Assembly: GCA_029959085.1 (NCBI GenBank)
Contig: JARWIR010000010.1
Span: forward strand, 32,480,731 to 32,544,730
DNA: 64,000 nt
Origin: Nemophila menziesii
Lineage: Eukaryota > Streptophyta > Magnoliopsida > Boraginales > Hydrophyllaceae
Direction: 5' to 3'
The notes beneath the pieces were generated by a model, which had not been told where the DNA came from, ran no database searches, and saw only the letters and a program-made list of their open reading frames with translations. Below, piece after piece: positions 44,441-55,546 of the stretch. How positions within the stretch are numbered: the stretch's first letter is position 1; each line of letters begins with the position of its first letter. The position numbers were made by a program, and so were the translations under genes.

Positions 44441-45220
44441 TTAATTCAACTGCATGACAAACTTTGTTTTCTGGAGCACTAGTATAACTTTGGAGTTGCC
44501 CTTCTGCAAGGATTTAAATTTATTCACCATTTGTGACACTGTCTGCACCATCTTCATAAGTGTGTTCTGTGAGTTTTGAGATTCTTGCTGGCTAATTTCC
44601 ATACCTTCAATTAGGTTCATTATCTTAGCCATGGTTGAATTCGAACTCGAAGGTTGTTCTTGTACGGTTTGCTGCATTGAATAAGGAGGTGGTTCTTGAT
44701 AAGCTTCATTATAAATCGGCGCTTCTTGATAAATAGGTTGTGGAGGATAGTAGGATTGTGGTCGTGGTTGATAATAATCATCATAATAATGATTATTATG
44801 ATAATAAGTCTGTTGATCTCCGACCCAATTGTAACTCTGTGGGGGTTGATAGTCAGCGTAATTTCCTTGGGATTGATAATAACCATTATAATAATGGTCT
44901 CCTTGATAAGGCATGAAGGAAATTGAGGCTGGATTATTCATGCAATATTCCCACGAGTGATCTCTTGCTCCACAACTACGACATGAAGGTGAGGTATGTA
45001 CTAGATTCCTCTGAGCTAGTTTTCGCGATTGTTCTCGTAATTCCTCAAGTTTTTGGCTTAACTCTTTGAGCTTTAGAGATTCTAAAATCTCTGTTTGTTT
45101 TTCTGATTCGTACGACCAACTTCTCTGGGTTTCAAGAAAATTCTCCATAATAGTATTAGCTTCTTCAGGATCTAATAACACGAAACCTTTATCTCCTAAT
45201 AAATCTGCTTTCGCCTAAAA
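44441..45220 (-). pseudogene. Athila gag, capsid deleted, zinc knuckle kept
   Basis: An open frame of about 260 residues. It starts inside gag with GDKGFVLLDPEEANTIMENF (compare GKGNFVSMDPAEAAEGLEII near 62280), then a charged coiled-coil (residues about 30-60), a CCHC knuckle CRSCGARDHSWEYC with exact C-x2-C-x4-H-x4-C spacing, a Tyr/Pro/Gln-rich stretch and a glutamine-rich helix. In-frame TAG stops precede it, and only about 90 bp separate it from the primer site, so the whole capsid N-terminal part is deleted. The knuckle would bind RNA. No ATG is present at the start. Confidence 0.75.
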
Positions 45221-45311
45221 AATCTGTAAAACAAAAACTAAAAAGAAAAGCGTAAAATAGAACTAACTAAAATATAAGCACAAGATAATTGCACAAGGAC
45301 TAACGATGTAG

Positions 45312-45329
45312 TCCCCGGCAGCGGCGCCA
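45312..45329 (-). other. tRNA-Asp primer-binding site
   Basis: On the plus strand TCCCCGGCAGCGGCGCCA, which equals the 3' end of plant tRNA-Asp(GUC), TCCCCGGCAACGGCGCCA, at 17 of 18 positions. It lies 6 bp outside the LTR. Confidence 0.88.
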
Positions 45330-45335
45330 AAAACT

Positions 45336-46850
45336 TGGTGTGGCCTAAGGTGTGATAAGAAGATGTATAAAATAAGTGCAAATAAACACCCTAAGCTAAC
45401 ACGGTTCTACAAGTATACAGATCGTATGCAAGTTTTAATGAATAAGTAAGATTCGTTCCTCAGGGACTATAAAGGTTAAGAAGAACTTATGCAAATTATT
45501 CAAGTGCAGATATTAAAGATAGAAAAGATAATACGCAAGTAGAAAGAAGAGAAAGACAAATATTTATTTGGTTTTTATAATAAAACTAAACTAATAAACT
45601 AAAGACAGGTAATAAATAAAAGAAAAGAAAAGAAGATAGTATGAAAGTTATAGCTTGAGTAATTAGCATGTAATCCCCACTAGTTTTGCCGTTCTAAACA
45701 TGTAAGGGTGAATTATGTAGTATTTCCCTAATCGGTCCCAATTCGCTATCGGTAGTTTCAAATAGGATTTACCTGTGTCAATAAGGCTTCCTAAGCAAAC
45801 TTTTCCTGTAATTGGTAAATAGTCACAAGAACTAAACCATAGTGATTATCTAGCTAGGTTGGGTTGTCAGATCAGACCTAATACTAGACGTTATGTGCTA
45901 AACATGCAATTAAACACCGTTGTCAATGGTGACCTAATTACTAGATGGTAATTCTATATTGGCGCGCATCCACAAGAACACATAATATAAATCCAAACAC
46001 ATAAACAGAGAATAAAAACTATAATTCAATTTAAAACATTGAGTTCCCAAATTAGATAGATGTCAACTGAAAACTAGGGTTCATACATATATGCTAAAAC
46101 TCAAACTAAAAATAATTTAGTTCATACAGAGAAGAGAAAAGAAAAGAATTACAGAATAAGAGGTTGAAGGAGACATAGTTGTTGCACAGCTCCTTCCAGA
46201 CTTCTTCTCTTGTGTTGCAGCTTCCTCTTGGGCTTAAGGTCTGGCCAAGGATGATTTAAGAGTGTTAAGAGGCTGTATTTATAGTGTATAGGTTGACCTA
46301 ATTCGTTTTCTTGAAGAAGAAGTAAGTGGTGGACTCCTAGCCCAACTCAAATTCGTAAGGAAATAAAGATAAACACTACTGGACCGTTTTGAGCATATCT
46401 TCTTCGTTATTGGTCGGTTTGAGCTCCATAATATACCAAAAGAATCGTAACAGAATTATCTTTGTCCCTATGAAAGGAAATTACCAAAATAGGCCTATTT
46501 CTTAGGTAAATAACCACTTCTTTAGGCGTGTACTGCAGAATTCAGATTTAGGTAGCTTTTCCTTTTCCTAATTGAACTCAGTTTCTATCTATCTCCAATT
46601 TCCATGCATATCTCTTTCCATAAGTTTTAGTCTTTGACTTGGACTCTAATTAATCTCCATAATTATCTTTAAAGCTTCACACTAAAATAAACAATTAAAC
46701 CCAATATGCTCTAAAAATAATAATTCACTAAATCAAGACTCAAAATAGGAAAGTGCACTAAATTAAGCTAAGATCGACCTATAAACTAATAAATAAGCCT
46801 AAAATGATGTCTCTGAAGTATATTATATTATCACAAATGAGGAGACATCA
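45336..46850 (-). repeat. Athila-like 5' LTR, minus strand
   Basis: Plus-strand ends are TGGTGTGGCC and GGAGACATCA. The inverted partner TGATGTCTCT lies at 46805-46814. A TATTTATA (TATA box on the minus strand) is at 46277-46284. The 5' third matches subfamily B (GAATTATTATTTTTAGAGCA on the minus strand); the rest is more divergent. Length 1515 bp. Confidence 0.82.
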
Positions 46851-47270
46851 ACAGCATAACCGGAAAAAAAACCTACAACAGACTAAAGAAACAATAGTCT
46901 TGGTTCATTATGTTGCACCAATAAGCTAAATTTGGGCAAGTTAAAATATATGAAGGATTCGGATATGGGGCAGAATAGAATTCAGTTAGTGAATGGGGAA
47001 TATATACAAAGGTCGTGTATGAGTACGTAATTGTAAAGTCGGGGTGTTCGGGTTTTTTGAATAGTCTGAGTTTCTATACAATAGGTTTTGGGGATGATTT
47101 GGTTGTTAAAGAATCGTTTGAGATCGTGGTATTTAAAAGAACACAAAAATGAGTTGTGAGTGAAAAGAATAAAGTTAGCGAGAAATGAGAGAAAACACAG
47201 CAAATGAGGAGTTTTCAGAAAGCTAAGGGCGTTAACATAAAGAGCGCTAATAAAGGCTCACCCCCAAAAT
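46851..47270 (+). other. Spacer, possible end of LINE ORF1
   Basis: A frame near 47203-47265 (FQKAKGVNIKSANKGSPP) leads without a long gap into the ORF2 start and may be the ORF1 end. The rest is unassigned. Confidence 0.35.
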
Positions 47271-50200
47271 CGTGACTATGATTATTACAACTTGGAATAC
47301 ACAAGGATTTGCTGCACACCGCAAGAAGCGAGGTATTGTTAGACTTATTCAAAAGAAAACATAAATATTATGGTCATTTTGGAAATGAAAGTTTGAAAAC
47401 TAGTGTAAATAATTGTACGTGCACTATATTAAATGGTTGGAATCACGTAGATTACTTGGATACAATTAATCATAGATTCGGTGGTTTGGGACCCAGATAA
47501 AGTAGAAGAGGATAACCTTGCAATTAATCCACATGTTATACATTAGAAAGTGGTATGTAAGGTAACATTGATTAACCTTCATACTTTATTTATTATGGAT
47601 TATATGACAAGATTGATAGGAAGGATTTGTGGAAAGAGATAGTGAATTATGCTACTACTTTTGATGCTTCATGGCTACTTCTTGGTGACTGTAAATTTTT
47701 TATAAATAACAATGAGAAGAAGAACGACAAGGTAGTATCTATGATAGATATAAACAAATTTGTAGACTGTTGTAATACTATTATAATTGAGGATCTTCAA
47801 TGTTTAAATCAATTATTTACATGGTACAATAATCACAATCTTAGAAATATTGACCGGGCTATGCAGAATAGAAGATTAGATGCCTCATATCATTATGTTC
47901 ATGTGGAATTCCTTCCAAAATCAAATGTCAGATCATCACCATGTATTATGACTCTATTTCTACAACATATTAAGAGAGTTACCATGTTTAGATTTTTTAA
48001 TATGTGGATGGAACATAAGGATTCTGGTGAAGTGGTGAATAATGTTTAGAATAAAGAACAAGGTAGAGGATCAAAATAGTATGTTATTTATCAAAAGCTT
48101 ACAAACTTGAAACCGATTTTGAGGAGTCTAAATAAAGATCACTTCTCACAAATTTCTGAAAGAGCTAGAAGGGCAAGGTAGGATTTAGAAAAGTGTGAAA
48201 TACATTTCCAAAATAACTTAGAAAATGATTCAGATCCTAAAGAGTTGGTTAAGATTCAGAGAGAAGCTAGAAGACTTGAAAAAGGAGGAATTTATTTTCT
48301 TCAACAAAAAGCTAAATTTGGCTACAACTCAAAAATCGAGAGATGTACAAATATGTTCCATGGGATCATGAAGATTAAACAACAAAAATAATTTATTGCT
48401 AAAGTTAAACTTGAGAGATGTACAAATATGTTCCATGGGATCATGAAGATTAAACAACAAAAATAATTTATTGCTAAAGTTAAACTTGCTAATACTGAGG
48501 AACTACTTCGAGCACTCAAGTTAAGGATAAATATTTGGATATTATAAAGGGTTAATGGGTACATGAATTGAGACGGATTGTGTGGATTTTTATGTATGTG
48601 ATTGGGAAAATAGTTAGGCACAAGATCAAGGTCTGAAGTTGTGTAAAGATGTTCCCTATGAAGAGATTAAATAGGATATTTTCTGTATAGCCGACGATAA
48701 AGCACCCCAACATGATGGGTATTCTTCTCTTTTCTTCAAGAGATCTTGAAAATAAATTGAGGATCATGTAATACAAGCGATACGTGAATTTTTTTTCTTT
48801 CAACTTTGTACTTAAACAACTAAATACCACCATTATCACTCTAAATATATTAAAGGATAGTTTGTTGATTGTTGAGGGCTTTAAACCTATCTCTTGTTTC
48901 AATGTTATATATAAAGCGATCAAATTGGTACTTGTGGATCTCATGAAACCGATGCTTGAAAGAATCATAGATAAATCACAAAATTCCTTTGTTCCCGGAA
49001 GATGGATGACTGATAATATTCATTTAATGCAAGAGTTATTGAGAGGTTACACCAACAATAGTCGCTCGCCTAGATGAACTATTAAGATTGACTTGTGCAA
49101 ATATTTTGATTAGGTCTCTTGCGTTTTTCTTCAAGAGGTACTAAAAAGCTTAATTTTACTGGATGTATTTGTGAATTGGGTTATGGAATGTGTTTCAACA
49201 CCTTCATACCAGGTTGTGCTAAATGGGGAAGTTCATGCATACTTCAAATTGGGAAAATGATTAAGATAATGTGAATCTCTTTCTTCTTACCTTTTCATTT
49301 CGTGTCTTGAATATTTGTCTAGATTATTGAAGAAGAAAACAAATGTCGTGTTTGAGTACCATCTGCAGTGTGAAAAAATAAGATAAGTCATCTTGCTTTC
49401 GTCAATGATCTTCTGCTTTTTGCCAAAGGAGATCATGCTTCAGTACAAATTCTTATGGATTGTTTAGGGAAATTTAGTAAGTACTTGGGCCTTCATCTTA
49501 ATATTAAAAAATGTAACCATTATTAAGAGGGTATTAAAGTTTTATGGGTATACTCTTGGAGCGTCAATTTTATTTTCGAGAGATTATAAGCGTCACATTG
49601 ATTTATGTGGATCTTACAATGCTATTTATCTCTCATATGAGAGTCATATTGACCATATTAGAACAGTACTTCTAGGAGTTGTGTGTTTGTAGCTATCCAT
49701 CTATCTGGTACCGACTTGTGTGTGATAGAATCTTGAGTATTTGTAGGAATTTTTATTCGGATGGAAATATTTGCAAACCAAATGTAAGACCATAGCTACA
49801 CCAAAAGATGAAGGATGATTAGGCCTTGAAGATCTTGGAGGTTATATAAAGCTCTCCTTATGAAAATGTTATGGAAAATTATGGTAAAAAAAGATTCTTT
49901 GTGGATAAAGTGGGTGAACGGGGAATACTTGAGGAATAGTGGGTTTTGGGAATGGAAGGAAAAAAATTAGATTCTACACTTTTTAAACAATTATGGGAGT
50001 TCAAAGAATATATTGACATATAGGTCGGGCATGAAGTAGGTGTTAAGGTGTTGAATCACTTAATCTACACCTCCAAGGATCAACCAATTGTAAGTGAGCC
50101 GAGAAGTGATGAGTTCATTGCCCTATATAAATCACCTTATGAAATTTTTGTTGTCGATATTTTGTGAAAACTTTGGTAAATTGTGTGAGACTCTTTTGGT

Positions 50201-50789
50201 TATTCCCAAACATGCTAGAATTGTATGGACTGCAATACACCAAAGACTTTGTACCAATGATAAAATGAACTTTATGGAATTGGATACACTTTCTAAATTA
50301 TGTGGTGATGAATTTAGATCTAACAAGTATTTTTTATCTTTGAGTGTGGATTTGATAATTGTATTTGGGAAGATATAAAAGGATGGTTGGGTATTGTAAA
50401 ATGGACAAGTACTATTTTGGCGCACTCAAGTGGCTAAAAAAGTTTAAGGCCCGAGAAAATTGGAGGATAAAAGTATAGAGAATTGCATTTGCCGCGACTA
50501 TCTATCATATATGGCAGATAAAAAAATAGTCTTTCTATGAGATGTGAAACTCCATCCATTGAAAGAGCATTAAGGGAGATTAAATTATGCACCATTTCTT
50601 TTTTATTTATACTCTCATCATGATTTCAAATATTATTATCGAACTTTGTATGTCTCTCGAGACAATTAGACTCACAAATAGATATAGACTACCTTACACT
50701 TTCGAGTCTAGGTAGGATATTTTTGTACAATGTAAAGTTTCTTTAAAGTTTAATGAGAATGTTTACCCAACCAAAAAAAAAAAATCCAA
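47271..50789 (+). pseudogene. LINE (L1-type) ORF2 relic with 3' poly(A)
   Basis: Endonuclease begins at about 47285 (ITTWNTQGF, the usual xxWNxRGL start), continues with WLLLGDCKFF (47673-47702, for WLLLGDFN), LFTWYNNH and IDRAM-like IDRAMQN (about 47812-47865), and RFFNMWMEHKD (about 47990-48020). Reverse transcriptase: FKPISCFNVIYKAIK, QNSFVPGRWMTDNIHLMQEL (48880-49035), LNGEVHAYFKLGK, and at 49398-49409 FVND in place of the catalytic FADD. The zf-RVT region lies near 50200-50450. The end is TTTACCCAACC followed by 12 A's (about 50778-50789). Many stops. It is a nearly full-length but dead copy. Confidence 0.85.
48338..48487 (+). repeat. Perfect 75-bp tandem duplication inside LINE ORF2
   Basis: 48338-48412 and 48413-48487 are identical. 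Each unit begins GAGAGATGTACAAATATGTT. The length is a multiple of three, so the frame is not shifted, although the unit contains a stop. Complete identity in an otherwise decayed element points to a recent duplication. Confidence 0.95.
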
Positions 50790-51729
50790 CCTACACAAAG
50801 AGATTTTGGTACGTGAAATGTAAGATATGTGTAGTTGAATGTTACTCCATAGTTCGACGATAAAGACACAATATTAGCGACAATTGCTCAGTTTCGTCGA
50901 TGTTTTGTAATAAAAAAATGATTAGCGATGACGCAAGCCGTCACTATTCATAACCTGCAGACGGTGACTATCTGGCTTGGTCATTAGTGACATTTTGGTC
51001 ATCGTTAATGATAGTCGCGTATCTAAGACAGGACCTGGGCAATGTTACATATTCATTACACCAATAGTTCCCATCTCTAATTCTGAAAAATACAGCATAG
51101 CGATCACCCCCACCACCACCAAAGTTTCGTCGCAACATCACTAGAATCCCCATTCAACACCACCACGAGTGGAGCCCACTAAATTTTGATTTTTTCTTTG
51201 TATTTTCTAAAATTTAATATTTTCCAATTATGTTTATTTTAAATACAAGTATGATTATTCTTAGATTAAAATAATATGTATTAATATGAATTATTTGAAA
51301 GTTATAATATGTGAATGAGATTGTTTTATATATTTATTTATATTATGTAAACATTGAATAATTTATATATATATATATATATATGAATAGTGCTTACATT
51401 AGGTTGAAATGATCTATATCTAGTACCTATATTATGATTAAATTTGAGTATAGGATTGATTTATATTTTAGGGTAAAATTTCATTATATGAAAGTTTATA
51501 AATATTGCCTTGAAGTCCCTGTATCATGAATTATGCACATTTGATACCCTTTATGAAAAGTCTTGATAATTTAACACTCTTTAGGTTGTGATTTTGGGTT
51601 TAGTTACTAATATGTAATTATTTTAGGTAATAATATAACACAAGTTAAGAATGTTAGCTTATTTATTTATTTATTTATGAAACACATAAGGTTTAATTAT
51701 ATATTTATTAACTTGGTAACATGTTTGAA

Positions 51730-51778
<49 letters not shown>

Positions 51779-52040
51779 GATAAATTAGCCTATTTACAAG
51801 AGTTTTATTAAATTAAAGGATAAGGTGTGTGTATACGTTTTAAAATGTGTGAAGATATTCCTAGAGTTTGCGGTAAATCGAGTGGATAGTACGAGTCACA
51901 TTTCTTATATGTACAAAACTCGTTGAATAATCAAAAGCTTCATATTAAAATAGTTAAAGGTTATATTTTGAAATATGGGAATCTATGAGGTTTTGATATA
52001 CCACGGTGAAATACGAAATTCTAATCTTTAATGGACCCTT
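50790..52040 (+). other. Probable CACTA 5' region with two (AT)n runs
   Basis: 50860-51010 holds clustered GCGACGA-like and CGTCACT-like motifs on both strands (TTAGCGACA, TTCGTCGATG, TTAGCGATGACG, CCGTCACTATT), as in subterminal regions of CACTA elements. No clear CACTA terminus was found. (AT)n runs lie at about 51367-51384 and 51736-51774. The rest is A+T-rich. Confidence 0.4.
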
Positions 52041-53937
52041 ATCGTAAAGGAAGAGATGATAAATGTGTTTGATCATTTCAAGGCTACTATTAATGATGGG
52101 GGGTTTTCCAGGCCCTCCGACATGGGTGATGATCATGTTCCAAGAAGATACACTGGTTGTTTTTACTCCTTATTTGAGGAAATGGAGAGTGAGTTGTGCC
52201 CTCGATTCATGACCATGGGTTCTTTGAATTTCATAGCTAAGGTTATGACCATCAAAGGGAAGAACAAGTCGATGAATACCTTTTTCACCAAACTCCTGCA
52301 ACTCTTTTATCGTGATTTTCTTAAAAGGCATAATTTGTTTGCATCGTATGAGGAGACCAACAAAAAGGTAAAAAAGCTTGGATATGGGATACGTTACGAT
52401 CGATATGTGTTTGAATGATCATTTATTGTATTATTAAGAAACTAAATACCTCAAGAAGTGTTCTGTATGTGGTGAATGTGGGTGTTATTCAAAGAAGGAG
52501 AAGAAAGATCCTCATATAAAATTGCGATATTCTCCTCTTGTTCCAAGGTTGAAACAATTGTACACTTTGAGTCACATCGCTCAAGACATGATATTGAACA
52601 ATAACAAAAATTATAATAACGATGATGTGTTGTGTCATCTAGTTGATGGAAATAGTTGGAAGACCTTTGATGATAGGAACTCTGAGTTTACACATGAATT
52701 GTGTAATGTACGAGTGAGTTTAGACACCAATAGGTTTTGTTGTTTTTCTTGGCCGAACAATCTGTATAATATGTGGCCAGTTATATTGACCACCTACAAA
52801 TTTCCTCCATGGTTATGTATGAAAGAATCCACTTTCATGTTCACTTTCTTGATCTCAGGGCTGGGGGTATCATGGTAAGGATATTGATGTCTTTATCCGT
52901 CCTTTGATAGATGAGTTGAACGTGGTATGGGATACAGTTTTCTTAGTGTATGATACACATACTAAGGAAGAGTTTGTCATGAAAGCTTGTATGTTGTTTA
53001 CAAATAATTATTTACTTACAAATTCATATGCTTCGAGACAGACGGGTCAAGGATACAAAGCGTGTCCCAAATGCATGAATTATACACCATCCCTGCTTAT
53101 GAATAAAGGAAGAGTGTATTTCGATCATAAATGTTGGTTGCCTATACATCATCATTTTAGAAATAACAAATTGTCTTATGCACAAAGTCAGAATAGACAT
53201 TCGCCTAGAAATCATTGCCCCATAAATATTCAGACGCATAGAATTGGGATATCTTATGTGGTTCATGGTAAAACAAGGAATTTAGTGGTAATCTGAGAAA
53301 TCAAACAAGAATCAATAGTATAACTAGAGGAAAAAGAGTATCTTCTATTATTTACCGTATTGGTCAAAAAACTGGTTGAATCGTAACATCGATGTTATGC
53401 ATTGTGAGAAGATTTGTGTGATAGTTTACTTATTACTATAGTTGGAATAGGTGCGGAAACTGAACATGTATATCACAAAATACATAATTGATCAGGAAAT
53501 ATTGGGTATTATAAAAGAACTGTGATTTTTTGAGGACCAAGGTACAATGATGTCGTTGTACAAAGAGATTGTGATGCCATCAGAAAAGTTAAAATTATTT
53601 TCTAGTTTGGTTGAAGAGGAAAAAGTTTCTTGATGGTTTTGCATCTCTTTTGAGGAATAATGTTCTAAGTGATGTAGAGAAATCATTGACATAAAATCAC
53701 ACAAATAACACATAATAATGTAGTTCCTTTTATGGCAAGTATCCTTGGACTGGTCAAGGATAAATTTGTGAGAGATGCAATAATAGGGATGTATTCTGAA
53801 AGATTTGTATAAAACATGAGTACGAATGAACAAGAAATGGTAAAGCATAAGTTGCAGTTTTTATGTGCAACTTGAAATGATATTTCCTCCAACATTTTTT
53901 GACATCATGAGTCAACTAGTTGATATCTATCCTTTTG
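52041..53937 (+). pseudogene. CACTA (En/Spm) TNP2-type transposase relic
   Basis: Frames in order: 52056-52418 (N-terminal part with FYSLFEEMESELCPRF and a KVKKLGYGIRYDR end), 52435-52878 (LKKCSVCGECGC, LRYSPLVPRLKQLY, HIAQDMI, then WKTFDD, FTHELCNVRVSLDTNRF and NLYNMWPVILTTYKFPPWLC), 52904-53290 (LIDELNVVWDTVF-like, ACPKCMNYTPSLL, CWLPIHHHFR), and from about 53380 a DUF4218-like part (NIDVMHCEKICV, FPPTFFDIMSQLVDIYP near 53885-53930). This is the plant Transposase_21 order. TNP2 cuts the element at its ends. Stops and frameshifts are frequent. The 3' side is cut off by an LTR at about 53938. Confidence 0.85.
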
Positions 53938-54385
53938 TGATGGATAATCAATTCATGAGACATTATTTTCGGAGTTTATTGGGACTAAGTGATGGTTTCT
54001 TCCTGTTATTTGCTATATTACACTTTGACTTCTAGTTTTGGACTTATTACTATTTATAGAGATTTTTATATGTTAATCGTGTAGCTTTTAGGTACATGAT
54101 TTTGTACAAGGTTCCAAGATAAGGAGAAGAAGTCAATAAGTCAAGATAAACCATAACTCATAGCGGAAATGTAGCTTAGAGACACTTTGGGAAGTTGGAT
54201 AATTTTCCAAAGAAATTTTTGCACATTAGTGTTCAGTCACTATGATTTTTTTGTGAGATATTTGGACCTAATTACATTTTATTTAGAAATAACTTGAATT
54301 CAGGGTCACATGGCAAGTGACAGAAGTTAATTCGGAGCTAAGATCAAGAAGTTATGCTATTTGTTTCAACTGTGGTTCAAACTAG
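53938..54385 (+). repeat. Athila-like LTR fragment, subfamily A (5' part)
   Basis: GTGATGGATAATCAATTCAT, GGGACTAAGTGATGG, TTTGGACTTATTACTATTTA and AGGTACATGATTTTGTACAA match the first 450 bp of the minus-strand LTR at 55547-57035 in opposite orientation. The first about 12 bases of the LTR are missing. Confidence 0.7.
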
Positions 54386-55102
54386 AAATCGGTAAGTAAA
54401 ACAGGTTGGACCCCTTCCACTCATCCTCTTGAAATTGCCTCGTCTTTGAAAAAGTAACTTAGGGAATCTCCCACCCAAAGGTTGCTTCACTCGATATTTA
54501 AACGATGGTGGGCAGAGCATTCTTTTTGCCGCCTTGCTTTTGCGGACCTTGCTTCCAAGGCATATATTAATCATTTTAAACGTTCGAAGTGGCTTTCATT
54601 TTCCAAGGACCTCTTGATTTTCAACCAGTTTAGCTCTCATTTTTTCTTGCACCCTTGGTGCATTAACCACCTTTCTCTTCAACCATAATCTCAACACTAG
54701 ATTCCTTTACACTTGGCTTGATTAGTTCTTCCTCCTCATCCAGTACTAAGGGAAAGGGTAGTTGTTTCTCACTCCTTAGTGTATTCAAATTAAACTCTTC
54801 ATCTTTCCGCAGAATCTTGTATTGCTAGGAAGCTGACCCCATGGCCTCAAATTTAATGATTAGAAATTTGAGATACCTGGTTTTTGAGAAATTTTAATGC
54901 CACAGAATTCTCAATCTTCTTCTCATCCTAGGGTTTCCAAGCTTCTTGATGTAACTTCAAAATTCCTTGCGTCATAATCCTGGATGATTTTGATGATTGT
55001 GTTAGAAAATTAGAGGGATCTTCTTGTGGTAGAGCCAGTTGAGCATGATTCCCATTATAATGGATAGTTGAAGGGTTCGATTCCCATATGCTTGTCCACT
55101 CT

Positions 55103-55139
<37 letters not shown>

Positions 55140-55521
55140 TGAGGTGTCGCGTGATAGGCATACTCTTGATGTCGAGGCTGATATGAATTCATTGATACGA
55201 GACCCCACTTGAAATGAATTGGTGGAACTAATTACCTTTGTTAATATTTCTGGAAATTTACTTGATTTCCATGGAAGAACCATAGGGTGTGGTTACGACC
55301 TTCACCTAAAAATTTCTACCTAGGAAGTTTACCTTAACGGCTGCGGTAAGTTGGTTCAAATTATCTTCCAAGCTAGAAAGCATAGCCTGCATCTCTCTTT
55401 CTTTCATCGTTTTAATACCTGTGAAATATTGTAGAGAGAAAAATAAACTACAAAACAAAGTAATATAAAAACAACTAAACACTAAAATACAATCTAAAAA
55501 CACAAAAATGTAATGATATAG
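54386..55521 (-). pseudogene. Athila leader and gag-like remnants, minus strand
   Basis: Follows the primer site at 55522-55539 on the minus strand. A short frame (55503-55306) lies in the leader. Around 54820-54690 the minus strand reads LRSEKQLPFPLVLDEEEEL then a Lys/Glu-rich stretch, comparable to the linker part of gag. The frame 54574-54377 (CLGSKVRKSKAAKRML, GGRFPKLLFQRRG) is open but not recognised. A (TA)n(TG)n microsatellite lies at 55103-55139. The capsid was not found. Confidence 0.45.
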
Positions 55522-55539
55522 TCCCAGGAAACGGTGCCA
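55522..55539 (-). other. tRNA-Asp primer-binding site, diverged
   Basis: Plus strand TCCCAGGAAACGGTGCCA matches the tRNA-Asp 3' end TCCCCGGCAACGGCGCCA at 15 of 18 positions and lies about 8 bp from the LTR. Confidence 0.75.
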
Positions 55540-55546
55540 AAAATTA

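Larger units (their letters stand above)
40796..46850 (-). mobile_element. Athila deletion derivative, minus strand, 3' LTR missing
   Basis: From right to left: 5' LTR (45336-46850), tRNA-Asp primer site (45312-45329), a shortened gag (45220-44441), a gag end fused to an integrase-tail-like segment (44440-43880), a G+C-rich array (43690-43320), an ORF3-like start near 42925 and the 3' untranslated region. It stops at about 40796 in the TATCGGGACGATACAA segment just before the expected polypurine tract. It lacks capsid, RT, RNase H and the integrase core, so it cannot move alone. Confidence 0.8.

Noticed and set aside
44620..44926. Isoleucine-rich frames on both strands
   Set aside because: Shadows of the Tyr/Asn/Gln-rich part of gag on the minus strand.
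48322..48968. Minus-strand frames of 99 and 138 residues
   Set aside because: Antisense shadows of LINE ORF2, partly created by the 75-bp duplication.
53492..53895. Minus-strand frames of 118 and 70 residues
   Set aside because: Antisense shadows of the CACTA transposase relic.
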